Assembly: GCF_004361855.1 (NCBI RefSeq)
Contig: NZ_SNWQ01000004.1
Coordinates: forward strand, 289,678 to 353,677
Direction of reading: 5' to 3'
From: Kribbella caucasensis
GTDB lineage: Bacteria > Actinomycetota > Actinomycetes > Propionibacteriales > Kribbellaceae
Length of the DNA: 64,000 nt
Shown here: positions 51,184 through 63,726 of the stretch, one piece after another
How the letters are laid out: each line of letters starts with the position of its first letter
Position numbering within the stretch: the first letter of the stretch is position 1
Translations under genes and position numbers: made by a program
Notes under the pieces: generated by a model
The model's input: the letters and a program-made list of their open reading frames with translations, nothing else
Databases searched by the model: none
Told to the model about the DNA's origin: nothing

Positions 51184-53201
51184 AGCTCCACCTTCGGCAG
51201 CATCGGCAGCAACCGGGCCTGGATCTGCTGGGCGATCTGCTCGCGTTCCTGGGTGGCGTCGATGACGAGATAGTGCTGCGGTTCGGCAGCCGCGAGCTCG
51301 AGGAAGGCGGCCCGCACCCGCTCGTGGAAGTCCGCGGACTGCGCCTCGATCCGGTCCCGCTCCTCGAACCGGCCGAGCCCACGCTTCGGCGGCAGGTCCA
51401 GCAGGATGGTCAGGTTGGGCCGGAGGTCGTCGGTGGCCCAGCGGTTCACCCGCTCCACGTCGGCGATCTCGAGGTCCCGGCCGGATCCCTGGTAGGCGAG
51501 CGCGGAGTCGACGTACCGGTCGGTGATGACGACGGCGCCGGCCTTGAGCGCGGGCCTGATCACCGAGTCCACGTGCTCGGCCTTGTCGGCGGCGTAGATC
51601 AGCGCCTCGGCCCGGTGCGAGATGTCGCCGGTCGCCGGGTCGAGGACGATCTGGCGCAGCGTCTTGCCGAGGTCGGTCGCGCCGGGCTCGCGGGTGAGCA
51701 GCACCTCGTGACCGCGCTCCTGCAGCCATTTCACCAGGAGTGCGGACTGGGTCGACTTGCCCGCGCCCTCACCGCCCTCGAGCGCGATGAAGAAGCCCGT
51801 GGTCGGGTACACACCCGGAGTCTTGCCGAAGCTGCGGCGAACGTCACGCCAGAACGGCACCCCGGGCCGATCGTCCATCTGCCGCCAGGCGACCAGGCCG
51901 ATCACACCGGCCAGGATCGCGGCGATCAGCATCGTCAGCGCCGCGCCGTTGTAGCTCAGCGAGCGGTCGCCGACCGTCACGGTCCGGCGGCCGATCGCAC
52001 CGGCGATGAACGGCGCCACCGCGAGGGTGACCGCGAGCACGGTCCGGACCGCCGACTGGACGAACGCGAACGTCCGGCCGCGGACCGCATCCGGCACCTC
52101 GAGCCCGAGCAGGGTGTACCCCGAGACCCAGGAGGCGCCCGCGCAGAAGCCGAGCACGATCGCGATCATGGTGGCGATCTCGAGTTGCTGGATCAGCGCC
52201 AACCCGGCCAGCCCGATCCCGGAGCCGACCAGCCCGGCCGCGAACAACCGGCGCCGGGACAGCCCGGAGAACAGCCGCGGCGCGAACCCCATCCCGAGCG
52301 CGAGACCACCGAAGACAGCGCCGAACAGCACGCCGTACCCCGGATCGCCCGCGTCCAGATCCTCGACGTAGGTGCGGCCCAGTCCGATCACGACAGCACC
52401 GGCCGCGAACGCTCCGGAGATCCCGACCACCAGGCCGCGGACCACCGGCGTACCGGTGACGTACGACCAGCCGTCGACCATCGTCCGCCACAGGGTCGGG
52501 TGTTCCTCGTGCTCGTGCACGGCGCGGCCGATCTCGGCGACGGAGACGATCGCCAGCCCGCTGACCAGGAAGGTCGCCGCATTCACGTACACGGCCAGGT
52601 CGATCGAGAACTCGCCGAGCCCACGCGTCACCAGCGTGATCGCGGTGAAGATCACCGCCGCCGGCAGCGCCGACCCGTACGTCGTGATCAGGCTGAGCTG
52701 GTTCGCCGCCTCCAACCTGTGCCGTGGCACCAGGTTCGGCACGCTGGCGTCCTTCGCCGGGCCCCAGATCAGGCTGACGATCTCGATCAGCACGGTGGCG
52801 ATCAGCAGCCAGGTCAACGTGCCGACCAGCGGGATGGTGACGAAGAACGCGGCCCGGATCAGGTCGCCCAGGATCATCGTCCAGCGCCGGTCCAGCCGGT
52901 CCGCGATCCAGCCCGCCACCGGACCCATCACCAGCGCCGGCAACACCCGCAGGAACAGCACCCCGCCGATCGCGAAGTTCGCCATCTGGTAGTCGTCACC
53001 CGCGAACGCCTTCGCCATCGCGGTCAGCGCCAGCAACCCGATCCAGTCGCCCAGGCTGCTCAGCCCGAACGCGATCCACAGCCGCCGGAACGCCCGGATC
53101 CGCAGCACCGCCCGCAGATCATGCGCCGGTGCTGGATCAGTCAACGGGTCATACACCTCCGGCACGCCCCGAAGCCTATCCGCCGCCCCCGACAGCGCCA
53201 C
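51180..53201 (-). CDS. tmk: MFS transporter-thymidylate kinase fusion
   Basis: A 673-residue bifunctional protein. Residues 1-450 are an MFS-type membrane domain of about 10-12 spans (RLWIAFGLSSLGDWIGLLAL, ADRLDRRWTMI and a final AILAGVIGLVAWRQ). Residues about 460-673 are thymidylate kinase: P-loop FIALEGGEGAGKSTQ, REPGATDLG, DRYVDSALAYQGSGR and LLDLPPKRGLGR, catalysing dTMP to dTDP. Fusions of this kind occur in some actinobacteria as I recall. The reading frame crosses the join without a stop. The start may lie later than 53201; the first residues before YDPLTDPAPAHD are poorly supported. Confidence 0.9.
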   Translation of the reverse strand: MALSGAADRLRGVPEVYDPLTDPAPAHDLRAVLRIRAFRRLWIAFGLSSLGDWIGLLALTAMAKAFAGDDYQMANFAIGGVLFLRVLPALVMGPVAGWIADRLDRRWTMILGDLIRAAFFVTIPLVGTLTWLLIATVLIEIVSLIWGPAKDASVPNLVPRHRLEAANQLSLITTYGSALPAAVIFTAITLVTRGLGEFSIDLAVYVNAATFLVSGLAIVSVAEIGRAVHEHEEHPTLWRTMVDGWSYVTGTPVVRGLVVGISGAFAAGAVVIGLGRTYVEDLDAGDPGYGVLFGAVFGGLALGMGFAPRLFSGLSRRRLFAAGLVGSGIGLAGLALIQQLEIATMIAIVLGFCAGASWVSGYTLLGLEVPDAVRGRTFAFVQSAVRTVLAVTLAVAPFIAGAIGRRTVTVGDRSLSYNGAALTMLIAAILAGVIGLVAWRQMDDRPGVPFWRDVRRSFGKTPGVYPTTGFFIALEGGEGAGKSTQSALLVKWLQERGHEVLLTREPGATDLGKTLRQIVLDPATGDISHRAEALIYAADKAEHVDSVIRPALKAGAVVITDRYVDSALAYQGSGRDLEIADVERVNRWATDDLRPNLTILLDLPPKRGLGRFEERDRIEAQSADFHERVRAAFLELAAAEPQHYLVIDATQEREQIAQQIQARLLPMLPKVEL

Positions 53202-53226
53202 GCTCGGTCAGCTTCTGGACCTCCGA

Positions 53227-54348
53227 CTAGCGAGCTCGGCGGAGGGCGGTTGTCAGGGCCTCGAGGGCGGCCTTCAACTCGACAGCGGGGAGGTAGCCGA
53301 AGCCGAGGCGGAAGGTGCGGGGCTCGTCACCGAACCAAGTGCCGTTGGCGACCCGTACACCCTCGTCCGCGGAGACCTCGTAGAAGCGGCCGACTGCGGC
53401 GTCGTCGAAGGCGGAGGGCTTGAGGCGTACGCAGCAGAGTGCACCCGCGTCCGGCCGGATCCATTCGACGAGGTCCTCGTTCTCGCGCACCCACACGTCG
53501 GTCGCGGCCAGCCCATCCGCGAGCTGACGACGTCGTACGGCGAGGAGCTGGTCCTCCAACTCGAACACCCGGACGGCCAGCGCTTCGGTCACCGGCGGCG
53601 CGGAGACCACCGTGTTGAACTTGCCCAGCATCACCTGATCGACGAGCGCGGCATCGGTGCTGACGATCCACCCGATCCGCAGCCCGGCCGCACCGTGACA
53701 CTTCGACAGCGACGCCACCGACACGGCCTTGGGCCCTAGGTGGACGGCCGTCTCCACCACCGGATCATCGCCGTACGCCGCCGTCCGATACGTCTCGTCC
53801 ACCATCAGATACGCCTCGGGACAGACCTCCTCCATCGCGGCCACGATCTCCCGTAGCGTCCCCGGCGAGACGGCAACACCAGACGGATTCTGCGGCGTCG
53901 CAAGACTCACCAGCTTGGTCTCCGGCGTCAGCTGAGCCCGTACGTCGGCCGCGGTCAGCCGATAACCACCGTCGAAGGACACGGGGATCACCCGTACGTC
54001 GGCGCCGACGGATTCGTAAGCGTTGCGGGCCAACGGGAACAACGGCGCGGTCGTGACGACCTGGCCGCCACCATCGGCCAGCAGATACGCGAGCAGGAAG
54101 ATCGCGTGCATCCCACCGACCGTGATCACGACCTGGTCGGCCTGAACTCCATGGGACGACGCGATCGCCGCCCGCAACCGGTGATCGCCGGAAGCCGTGC
54201 CGTACCCGAGCAGGAGCTCGCCCAGCTCAGGGGTCAACAGGTCGGCCAGCCGCAGGTCCGGCCCGTAGCTCTCGCCGAGTTCGTGCCGGGGCTGCTCGTC
54301 GGTCAGGGAAAGGATCTCGTTGCGGGGGAAAGTGGCCATGCCGTTCAT
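53227..54348 (-). CDS. PLP-dependent aminotransferase (fold type I)
   Basis: A 373-residue enzyme. It has AIASSHGVQADQVVITVGGM, LATPQNPSGVAVSP, YLMVDETYRTAAYG with its Asp to the PLP nitrogen, the Schiff-base Lys in VASLSKCHGAAGLRIGW, and FRLGFGY near the end. The closest kinds are class I/II aminotransferases such as capreomycidine-synthase-like proteins, but specificity is unknown. ATG 54348 or 54339 are both possible. It is divergent from a MocR regulator across 55 bp with an inverted repeat between. Confidence 0.88.
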   Translation of the reverse strand: MNGMATFPRNEILSLTDEQPRHELGESYGPDLRLADLLTPELGELLLGYGTASGDHRLRAAIASSHGVQADQVVITVGGMHAIFLLAYLLADGGGQVVTTAPLFPLARNAYESVGADVRVIPVSFDGGYRLTAADVRAQLTPETKLVSLATPQNPSGVAVSPGTLREIVAAMEEVCPEAYLMVDETYRTAAYGDDPVVETAVHLGPKAVSVASLSKCHGAAGLRIGWIVSTDAALVDQVMLGKFNTVVSAPPVTEALAVRVFELEDQLLAVRRRQLADGLAATDVWVRENEDLVEWIRPDAGALCCVRLKPSAFDDAAVGRFYEVSADEGVRVANGTWFGDEPRTFRLGFGYLPAVELKAALEALTTALRRAR

Positions 54349-54378
54349 CGTCCCGGCCGGGCCCTGGCGACCCCAGAG

Positions 54379-54396
54379 CCAATCTGGCAGAATTGG
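54379..54396. promoter_or_regulatory. CCAAT-N8-ATTGG inverted repeat, likely MocR operator
   Basis: CCAAT (54379-54383) and ATTGG (54392-54396) flank CTGGCAGA; a further GACCAATC follows at 54408-54415 inside the start of the regulator gene. Position in a divergent gap fits a MocR binding site. Confidence 0.5.
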
Positions 54397-54403
54397 TTCG
54401 CGA

Positions 54404-55828
54404 ATGAGACCAATCGAGCTGCTCGACCGATTGGGCCGCTGGTCGTCCGGCCGCGGCCCGCTGTACGTGCTGCTCGCGGCCCGGATGCGCCAACTGATCG
54501 ACGACGGCGAGCTGCCTCCCGGCGTACAGCTGCCGCCCGACCGGGCGTTGGCGGGCGGGCTCGCGGTCGGCCGGACCACCGTCGTCGCGGCGTACGACCT
54601 GTTGCGCGCCGAGGGCCGGATCACCCGCCGGCAGGGCAGCGGCACCCGGGTCGCCGGCGCGCCATCCTCGGCAACTGTGGAAGACGCTCCGGTCGACCCG
54701 ATCTTCCTGGATTCGCTGGAGTCCCGCGACGACGGCGTACTCCTCGCCATCTGCGCCGCACCCGGTGATCCACCGCCCGAACTGGCCGAGGCATACGCCA
54801 ACATGCTGCCACTGCTCGCCAAGATCAGCGGCGACATCGGCTACTACCCGTACGGCCACCCCGTACTCCGGCAGGCCATCGCCACCCGGTACTCCGACCA
54901 CGGCGTACCGACCGCTTCGGATCAGGTCCTGGTGACCAACGGCGGCCAGCAAGCACTCACTCTGTTGGCACGAGCGTTCCTACGACCCGGCGACCAGGTC
55001 CTAGTCGAGGCCCCCACCTATCCGGGCGCACTGGAAGCCTTCCGGGAGGAGGCCGCGGTACTACGCGGTCTGCCGGTGGGCCTGGAGGGTTTCGAGCCGG
55101 CCGTTCGCGAGCGTCGGCCGGCCCTCGCGTATGTGATCCCGACCTATCACAACCCGACCGGTTCCGTGCTGTCCGCGTTGGCCCGGCAACGGCTCGCGCG
55201 GTCCGCGGCCGCTTTGGGGGTGCCGCTGATCGAAGACGAAGTCCCCGCCGACCTGGGCTTTCCTGGCGTACCTCGGCCGCGGCCGCTCGCCGCTTTCAGC
55301 GATGCCGTGCTGTCGATCGGCTCACTCAGCAAGAGCGTCTGGGGCGGCCTGCGGATCGGCTGGGTCCGCGGCCCCACGCCGATCATCGCGCGGCTTGCCC
55401 GGCTCCGCGCGGTGTCCGACCTGGGCGGCAACGTACCCGCCCAACTGGCCGCCGCAGAGTTGGTCGCGCGGCTCGACTCCCTGGACCTCGCCACCGAGCT
55501 GAAGAGCCGCCACGACCAACTGCGCTCCCTGCTGGCCCGCGAGCTGCCGACCTGGGAAGTCCCGCCGATCCGCGGCGGCCAAACACTCTGGGTACGGCTA
55601 CCGGAGGGCGACGGCAACTCCTTCGCCCAAACAGCCATGCGCCACGGCATCGCCGTACTACCGGGCGCAGGCCTGGACGTGACCGGCGACAGCGACGCCT
55701 ACCTCCGCCTCCACTTCCGCGCCCGCCCAGACGAACTCACCGAAGCCGTCCGCCGACTGACCTCCGCCTGGCACTCCTACCACCCACCAGCCGGCCGGGT
55801 CTCCACCCGGCCGGCCATCGCGATCTGA
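54404..55828 (+). CDS. MocR-type regulator (GntR HTH plus aminotransferase domain)
   Basis: A 474-residue protein. The GntR HTH spans about 10-80 (LYVLLAARMRQLIDDGELPP, then LPPDRALAGGLAVGRTTVV). The remainder is an aminotransferase domain with VTNGGQQALTLLARAF, VEAPTYPGALEAF, PTYHNPTGSVL, LIEDEVPADLGF and the PLP Lys in GSLSKSVWGGLRIGW. Start ATG 54404 is close to an operator-like repeat, with no clear ribosome site. The adjacent divergent PLP enzyme is the likely target, as often seen with MocR genes. Confidence 0.88.
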   Translation: MRPIELLDRLGRWSSGRGPLYVLLAARMRQLIDDGELPPGVQLPPDRALAGGLAVGRTTVVAAYDLLRAEGRITRRQGSGTRVAGAPSSATVEDAPVDPIFLDSLESRDDGVLLAICAAPGDPPPELAEAYANMLPLLAKISGDIGYYPYGHPVLRQAIATRYSDHGVPTASDQVLVTNGGQQALTLLARAFLRPGDQVLVEAPTYPGALEAFREEAAVLRGLPVGLEGFEPAVRERRPALAYVIPTYHNPTGSVLSALARQRLARSAAALGVPLIEDEVPADLGFPGVPRPRPLAAFSDAVLSIGSLSKSVWGGLRIGWVRGPTPIIARLARLRAVSDLGGNVPAQLAAAELVARLDSLDLATELKSRHDQLRSLLARELPTWEVPPIRGGQTLWVRLPEGDGNSFAQTAMRHGIAVLPGAGLDVTGDSDAYLRLHFRARPDELTEAVRRLTSAWHSYHPPAGRVSTRPAIAI

Positions 55829-55831
55829 CAA

Positions 55832-58744
<2,913 letters not shown>

Positions 58745-59188
58745 TTAGCTTGCGCAGTCCGCGCAGACCCCTACCAGGGCAACCTGTTCGGGGGCCAGGC
58801 GGAAGCCCAGGTCTCGCTGGAGTTTGCGGCGGACTGGGTCGAGGATGTTGCCGGCTACGTCGAGGACTGAGCCGCATTCGCTGCAGCGCAAGTGCAGGTG
58901 GCTGGGGGCCAGGTCGCCGGCGAGGTGGTACGTCGTCCCCGCGCGGCCGAGGTGCACGTGCGTCACCAGACCGAACTCACCCAAAGCGTCCAGAGCCCGG
59001 TAGACGGTCGCCCGGTGGATGCCCGGCCGCAACTGTTCAGCTCGTTCGCCGATTTGTTCGGCGCTCAGGTGTTCCTCGGTGTTCGCCAGCACCTCGACGA
59101 CGGCGAGCCGGGCCGGGGTGACCCGCTCGCCCCGCTCGCGCAGCCGCTCTGCGGTGACCTCCGCCGGACCCTTCGCAGTCGTCGCCAT
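58745..59188 (-). CDS. Fur-family transcriptional regulator (Zur-like)
   Basis: A 147-residue regulator. The HTH region reads RGERVTPARLAVVEVLANT, then LRPGIHRATVYRALDALGEFG. The dimerisation part has HLHLRCSECGSVLDV and VGVCADCA, two CxxC pairs forming a structural zinc site, plus HVHLGRAGTTYHL metal-ligand His positions. Overall it is closest to Fur/Zur proteins. It starts MATTAKGPAEVTAERL. The gene is 18 bp after topA on the same strand, so it may be cotranscribed. Metal specificity is not certain. Confidence 0.9.
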   Translation of the reverse strand: MATTAKGPAEVTAERLRERGERVTPARLAVVEVLANTEEHLSAEQIGERAEQLRPGIHRATVYRALDALGEFGLVTHVHLGRAGTTYHLAGDLAPSHLHLRCSECGSVLDVAGNILDPVRRKLQRDLGFRLAPEQVALVGVCADCAS

Positions 59189-59206
59189 ACCCCAGTCTGA
59201 CCTATC

Positions 59207-61954
59207 TCACGACTTCTTCGCGGCGGCCTTCGTGGTCTTCTTGGCCGCGCTCTTCTTGGCCGTCGTCTTCTTAGCCGCTGTCTTCTTAGCGGCGGTCGTC
59301 TTCTTCGCCGGAGACTTTTTCGCCGTCTTCTTCACCGGCCCACGGGCTCGCTTGTCCGCGAGCAACTCAGCCGCACGCAGCAGCGAGATCGACTCGACCG
59401 AGTCGTCCTTGCGCAGCGTCGCGTTCGTCTCCCCGTCGGTGACGTACGGACCGAACCGGCCCTCCTTCACCACCACCGGCTTACCGGACTCCGGGTCCTC
59501 GCCCAGTTCCTTCAGCGGCGGCGCGGCGGCCCGGCGACCCCGTTGCTTCGGCTCCGAGTAGATCTTCAGCGCCTCGTCCAGGGTGATGTCGAACATCTGG
59601 TCCTCGGACTGCAGCGACCGCGAGTCCGTACCCTTCTTCAGGTACGGCCCGTAGCGCCCGTTCTGCGCGGTGATCTCCTCACCTGACTCCGGATCCTTGC
59701 CGACCACCCGTGGCAGCGACAGCAGCTTGAGCGCGTCGTCCAGGGTGATCGTGTCCAGCGACATCGACTTGAGCAGCGACCCGGTCCGCGGCTTGGCGCT
59801 CTTCGGCGCGTCCTCCGGCAGCACCTCGGTCACGTACGGCCCGAACCGGCCGGCCTTGGCGACCACCTTGAGCCCGGTGTCCGGCGTCGTACCGAGGTCG
59901 TGCTCGACACCCGACGGCTGGCTCAGCAACTCCAGCGCCTTGTCTACCGTCAGCTCGTCCGGCGGCAGGTCCTCCGGCACGTTGGCGCGAGCCTCTTCCG
60001 AACCCTCGACGTACGGGCCGTAGCGGCCGACGCGGACCACGATGCCGCTGTCCGGCGGGCCGACCGGGAAGGTGGACATCTCCCGGGCGTCGATCTCGCC
60101 CAGGTCGTTGACCATCGAGTGCAGTCCCTCGACACCGTCGTCGCCGAAGTAGAACCGGCCGAGCACGCCCTCGCGCTGCAGGTGGCCGGCCGCGACCTCG
60201 TCGAGAATGTCCTCCATCCCCGCCGTGAACGCGTAGTCGACCAGCCGGGTGAAATGCTCCTCCAGCAGCCGGACCACCGCGAACGCCAGCCAGGCCGGCA
60301 CCAGCGCGGTGCCCTTCTTGTAGATGTACCCGCGGGCCTGGATCGTGCCGATGATCGACGCGTACGTCGACGGACGTCCGATCTCGCGCTCTTCCAGCTC
60401 ACGGATCAGCGTCGCCTCGGTGTACCGGGCCGGCGGTTTCGTCTCGTGCCCGGACGCCAGCACCTCGATCGCCGGCAGCACGTCGCCCTCGGCCACGTTC
60501 GGCAGCTGGGTCTCGCGGTCGTCGGTCTCGGCCGACGGGTCGTCCGCGCCCTCGACGTACGCCTTCAGGAAGCCGTGGAAGGTGATCACCCGGCCGGACG
60601 AGGTGAACTCGCAGTTCTCCCCGGTCGAGGCGCGGGCGTCGATCTTGATCGAGACGCTGCGCCCCTCGGCGTCCTTCATCTGAGACGCGATCGTGCGCAT
60701 CCAGACCAGCTCGTAGAGCCGGTACTCCGCGCCGGTCAGCCCGGTCTGCGCCGGGGTCTGGAACACCTCGCCGGCCGGCCGGATCGCCTCGTGCGCCTCC
60801 TGCGCGTTCTTCACCTTGGAGGTGTAGACCCGCGGCTTGTCCGGCAGGTACGACGCGCCGTACAGCTCGCGCACCTGGGCCCGGGCCGCGGTGATCGCGG
60901 TGTCGGACAGCGTGACCGAGTCGGTACGCATATAGGTGATGTTGCCGTTCTCGTACAGCCGCTGGGCGATCTGCATCGTCTGCGACGCGGACATCCCCAG
61001 CTTGCGCCCGGCCTCCTGCTGCAGCGTGGTGGTCCGGAACGGCGCATACGGCTTGCGGGTGTACGGCTTGGACTCGATCGCCCGGACGGTGAACTGCGAG
61101 TCGCGCAGCGCGGCGGCCAGCGCGGTCGCGGTCTCCTCGTTCAGGTGGACCGTGGTGCCACTCTTCAGCTCACCGGTCGCGGCGAAGTCACGACCCTGGG
61201 CGACCCGGCGGCTGTCCACCGAGACCAGCCGGGACGGGAACTGCCGGGGCGTCCGGCCCTCACCGGCGTCGAGGGTCGCGTCCAGGTCCCAGTACGACGC
61301 GCTGCGGAACGCGATCCGTTCGCGCTCCCGGTCGACCACCATCCGGATCGCGACCGACTGGACCCGGCCGGCCGACAGCTTCGGCATGACCTTCTTCCAC
61401 AGCACCGGCGAGACCTCGTAGCCGTACAGCCGGTCGAGGATCCGGCGCGCCTCCTGGGCGTCGACCAGGGCCTCGTTGATGTCCCGGGCGCTGCTGACCG
61501 CGTCCTGGATCGCCTTCGGGGTGATCTCGTGGAAGACCATCCGCCGGACCGGGACCTTCGGCTTCAGCTCGTCCAGCAGGTGCCACGCGATGGCCTCGCC
61601 CTCGCGGTCCTCATCTGTGGCCAGGTAGAGCTCGTCGGCGTCCTTCAGCAGGTCCTTCAGCTTCCGGATCTGCGCCTTCTTGTCCGCCGGTACGACGTAC
61701 AGCGGGTCGAAGTGGTCGTCGATGTTCACCCCGAGCCGGGCCCAGGGCAGTCCCTTGTACTTCGCCGGGATCTCGTCGGCGCCCTTCGGCAGGTCCCGGA
61801 TGTGGCCGAAGCTGGACTCCACCACGTACCCGGACCCCAGGAAACCGGCGATCATCCGCGCCTTCTTCGGCGACTCGACGATCACCAGCCGGCGTCCGGT
61901 CGTCGTCGACGACGTACTACCGGACGATGTCTTCGTTCCAGTTGCCCCTGCCAC
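59207..61954 (-). CDS. topA: DNA topoisomerase I
   Basis: A 915-residue type IA topoisomerase. A Ser/Thr-rich start precedes the TOPRIM domain (RLVIVESPKKARMI and LATDEDREGEAIAW). The catalytic Tyr is Y341 in NITYMRTDSVTL, and LSAGRVQSVAIRMVVDRE is diagnostic. After the core come tandem TopoI C-terminal repeats (GRYGPYL, GRFGPYV) and a Lys/Ala-rich tail (KKTTAKKSAAKKTT), typical of actinobacterial enzymes and needed for processivity there. Start GTG 61954 has AAGGAG 7 bp upstream. In Streptomyces topA sits near tmk and holB; here five other genes intervene. Confidence 0.96.
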   Translation of the reverse strand: MAGATGTKTSSGSTSSTTTGRRLVIVESPKKARMIAGFLGSGYVVESSFGHIRDLPKGADEIPAKYKGLPWARLGVNIDDHFDPLYVVPADKKAQIRKLKDLLKDADELYLATDEDREGEAIAWHLLDELKPKVPVRRMVFHEITPKAIQDAVSSARDINEALVDAQEARRILDRLYGYEVSPVLWKKVMPKLSAGRVQSVAIRMVVDRERERIAFRSASYWDLDATLDAGEGRTPRQFPSRLVSVDSRRVAQGRDFAATGELKSGTTVHLNEETATALAAALRDSQFTVRAIESKPYTRKPYAPFRTTTLQQEAGRKLGMSASQTMQIAQRLYENGNITYMRTDSVTLSDTAITAARAQVRELYGASYLPDKPRVYTSKVKNAQEAHEAIRPAGEVFQTPAQTGLTGAEYRLYELVWMRTIASQMKDAEGRSVSIKIDARASTGENCEFTSSGRVITFHGFLKAYVEGADDPSAETDDRETQLPNVAEGDVLPAIEVLASGHETKPPARYTEATLIRELEEREIGRPSTYASIIGTIQARGYIYKKGTALVPAWLAFAVVRLLEEHFTRLVDYAFTAGMEDILDEVAAGHLQREGVLGRFYFGDDGVEGLHSMVNDLGEIDAREMSTFPVGPPDSGIVVRVGRYGPYVEGSEEARANVPEDLPPDELTVDKALELLSQPSGVEHDLGTTPDTGLKVVAKAGRFGPYVTEVLPEDAPKSAKPRTGSLLKSMSLDTITLDDALKLLSLPRVVGKDPESGEEITAQNGRYGPYLKKGTDSRSLQSEDQMFDITLDEALKIYSEPKQRGRRAAAPPLKELGEDPESGKPVVVKEGRFGPYVTDGETNATLRKDDSVESISLLRAAELLADKRARGPVKKTAKKSPAKKTTAAKKTAAKKTTAKKSAAKKTTKAAAKKS

Positions 61955-62271
61955 TGCGCTCCTTGCCTGTCACCCTCGTCATGCCGTCAACGCCTGCGGC
62001 CGGACTCCTTGTTCCCCCAGGTTCCCCCGAGCGCAAACCGACCTGCCGAGGACAGAGTACGGCCGACAGCAACGCATTTCTCAACGCACGGTAACCGGTC
62101 GCGACGCCACCCGACGTATTCAGGTGACGGAAAGCACCGGAAACCCCCGCCCATCCGGTCACCACAGAGCAGTGTTTGACTCCTTCCCCGCCCCACCGCC
62201 CCGGTCGTTTGATTCACCCCGCCCGGACGACCAGCCTCTCAAGATACGTCATCGAGGCGGCGCGCAAGGGA
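61955..62271. other. Intergenic region before topA, no gene seen
   Basis: This 317-bp gap holds the topA promoter region on the minus strand. No protein with a good start and ribosome site is evident, and no clear terminator hairpin was found for the upstream hydrolase gene on the same strand. Confidence 0.6.
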
Positions 62272-63573
62272 TCAGCGAGCGAACCGGACCTCCGGGAAGC
62301 GCGGCGACTCGGACCGCAGCAGCGACCGCGGCCGGTTCTTCAGGGTCTGGTCGAAGAAGGCGGCCAGATAGGTCCGCTGAGCGAACACACTGCGGCCCGG
62401 ATCGACCCGGCCGACGATTCGCTCGATCAGCATCGGCCCGGCCGGCTCGTCGCCGTACACGGCCCGCATTGCCTGCGGAAAGATCACCTGGTTGTCGGAG
62501 AACGCCTGATGCTCGGACCCGGGCAGCTGCAGGTCCAGCTTCCAGCCGCGCTGCGCCTCCCAGAAGGCCGGCCAGGACCGGTCGTAGAAGTCCTTGTCCG
62601 GATCGGTCCGCTGGTTGGTGTCCGAGCCGAACAACAGGAACGGCCGGTCCAGCCCCCGCTTCGCGACCTCGCCGAGCGGGCCCTCTTCGAGGTTGTACTG
62701 CAGCATCCCGTCGAGATCCGCACCGGCCGCGAACCGCCCGTCGGCCAGCATCGTCTCGGCCCCGGTGAACCCACCGGCCGAGAACCCGAAGATGCCGGTC
62801 TTGCGCAGATCGAGCGCACCACCCAGCCCCTCGGGCAACCGCCTGCCGTCGACGTCCGGGTTCTGCCCAGCGGCGAGCCGCTCGAGTTGGCTCAACACGA
62901 ACCGCGCGTCGGCGACCCGGGTCGCGATCGCCCGCTGGTACGCCGCTGCGTCGGGCTCACGCGTTACGCCGGGCACGAACCGTTCACCGGGGAACTCCAC
63001 CGGGCTCTCGTGGGTGTGGTCCATCGTCACCACGACGTACCCGTGACTGGCCAGGTCCTCGACCAGCGCGGTGTTCTGGAACCGGCTGTACGGGTAGCCG
63101 GGTGAGAACAGCACCACCGGGAACCGCCCGTACTGGACGGTGGCTCCGACGCGGGAGTGAGTCAGCGTGTTCGCGTAGTCGAAGGTGCCGATCGGTTGCT
63201 CGAAAGCCTCGGCCCAGGGCGCGTCGGTGAACGCGGCGGTCTTCGCCGGCATGTATTTCGCGATCGGCTCACGCGCACCGGTCCTCGCCGGGTACCAGAC
63301 GCTGATCATCAGCTCGCGCTTCCCGCCGGGCGCGGACAGGTCGTCGCGGGCCGGGTCCACCAGGTGCAGCTCCGTCGTCCCCAGGTTCTTCCGCCCGGTC
63401 GGCTCGGGCAGCTCGAAGGTGATCGGCTCGATCGCCCTAGCAGTGCGCTCAGCAGTGCGCTCCGCGCTGCGCTCGAGCGGCTCGGCGGCGTGCGCGACAG
63501 CGGGGACAGCCAGCAGGACAGTCAGGCACAGAGCCGCGGCCAGCGGCCGGCGAGCCACCCGATGGTTCGTCAT
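62272..63573 (-). CDS. Secreted alpha/beta hydrolase (PAF-acetylhydrolase-like)
   Basis: A 433-residue exported esterase/lipase. MTNHRVARRPLAAALCLTVL is a signal peptide ending near PAVAHA. The core has VVLFSPGYPYSRFQNTALVEDL, the nucleophile elbow GFSAGGFTGA, and the catalytic His in LPGSEHQAF. A PAF-AH/lipase-2 type fold is likely (VWYPARTG and VVVTMDHTHES). ATG 63573 is chosen for a good signal sequence; ATG 63582 is in frame. Substrate unknown. Divergent from a probable GH31 gene. Confidence 0.88.
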   Translation of the reverse strand: MTNHRVARRPLAAALCLTVLLAVPAVAHAAEPLERSAERTAERTARAIEPITFELPEPTGRKNLGTTELHLVDPARDDLSAPGGKRELMISVWYPARTGAREPIAKYMPAKTAAFTDAPWAEAFEQPIGTFDYANTLTHSRVGATVQYGRFPVVLFSPGYPYSRFQNTALVEDLASHGYVVVTMDHTHESPVEFPGERFVPGVTREPDAAAYQRAIATRVADARFVLSQLERLAAGQNPDVDGRRLPEGLGGALDLRKTGIFGFSAGGFTGAETMLADGRFAAGADLDGMLQYNLEEGPLGEVAKRGLDRPFLLFGSDTNQRTDPDKDFYDRSWPAFWEAQRGWKLDLQLPGSEHQAFSDNQVIFPQAMRAVYGDEPAGPMLIERIVGRVDPGRSVFAQRTYLAAFFDQTLKNRPRSLLRSESPRFPEVRFAR

Positions 63574-63681
63574 GCGAATCATCGTCGCCGCCACGAACAC
63601 TCGCGCGGGCCGCCGTCCGATGGAGACCACGTCTCAACTTCATGACAGCCGAGCTAGTGACAACAGCTGAGCAGGTGGGCT

Positions 63682-63708
63682 ATCAATGAGCCAATCTTGT
63701 TCATTGAT
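63682..63708. promoter_or_regulatory. Inverted repeat upstream of the GH31 gene
   Basis: ATCAATGA (63682-63689) and TCATTGAT (63701-63708) are perfectly complementary with an 11-bp spacer. It lies 18 bp before the GTG, as expected for a repressor site controlling a carbohydrate gene. Confidence 0.5.
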
Positions 63709-63726
63709 GCGTGAAGTGAGGCAGTC

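Noticed and set aside
61987..62217. A 76-codon minus-strand frame in the topA-hydrolase gap
   Set aside because: No ribosome site, no family, unusual composition, and it covers the expected topA promoter region.
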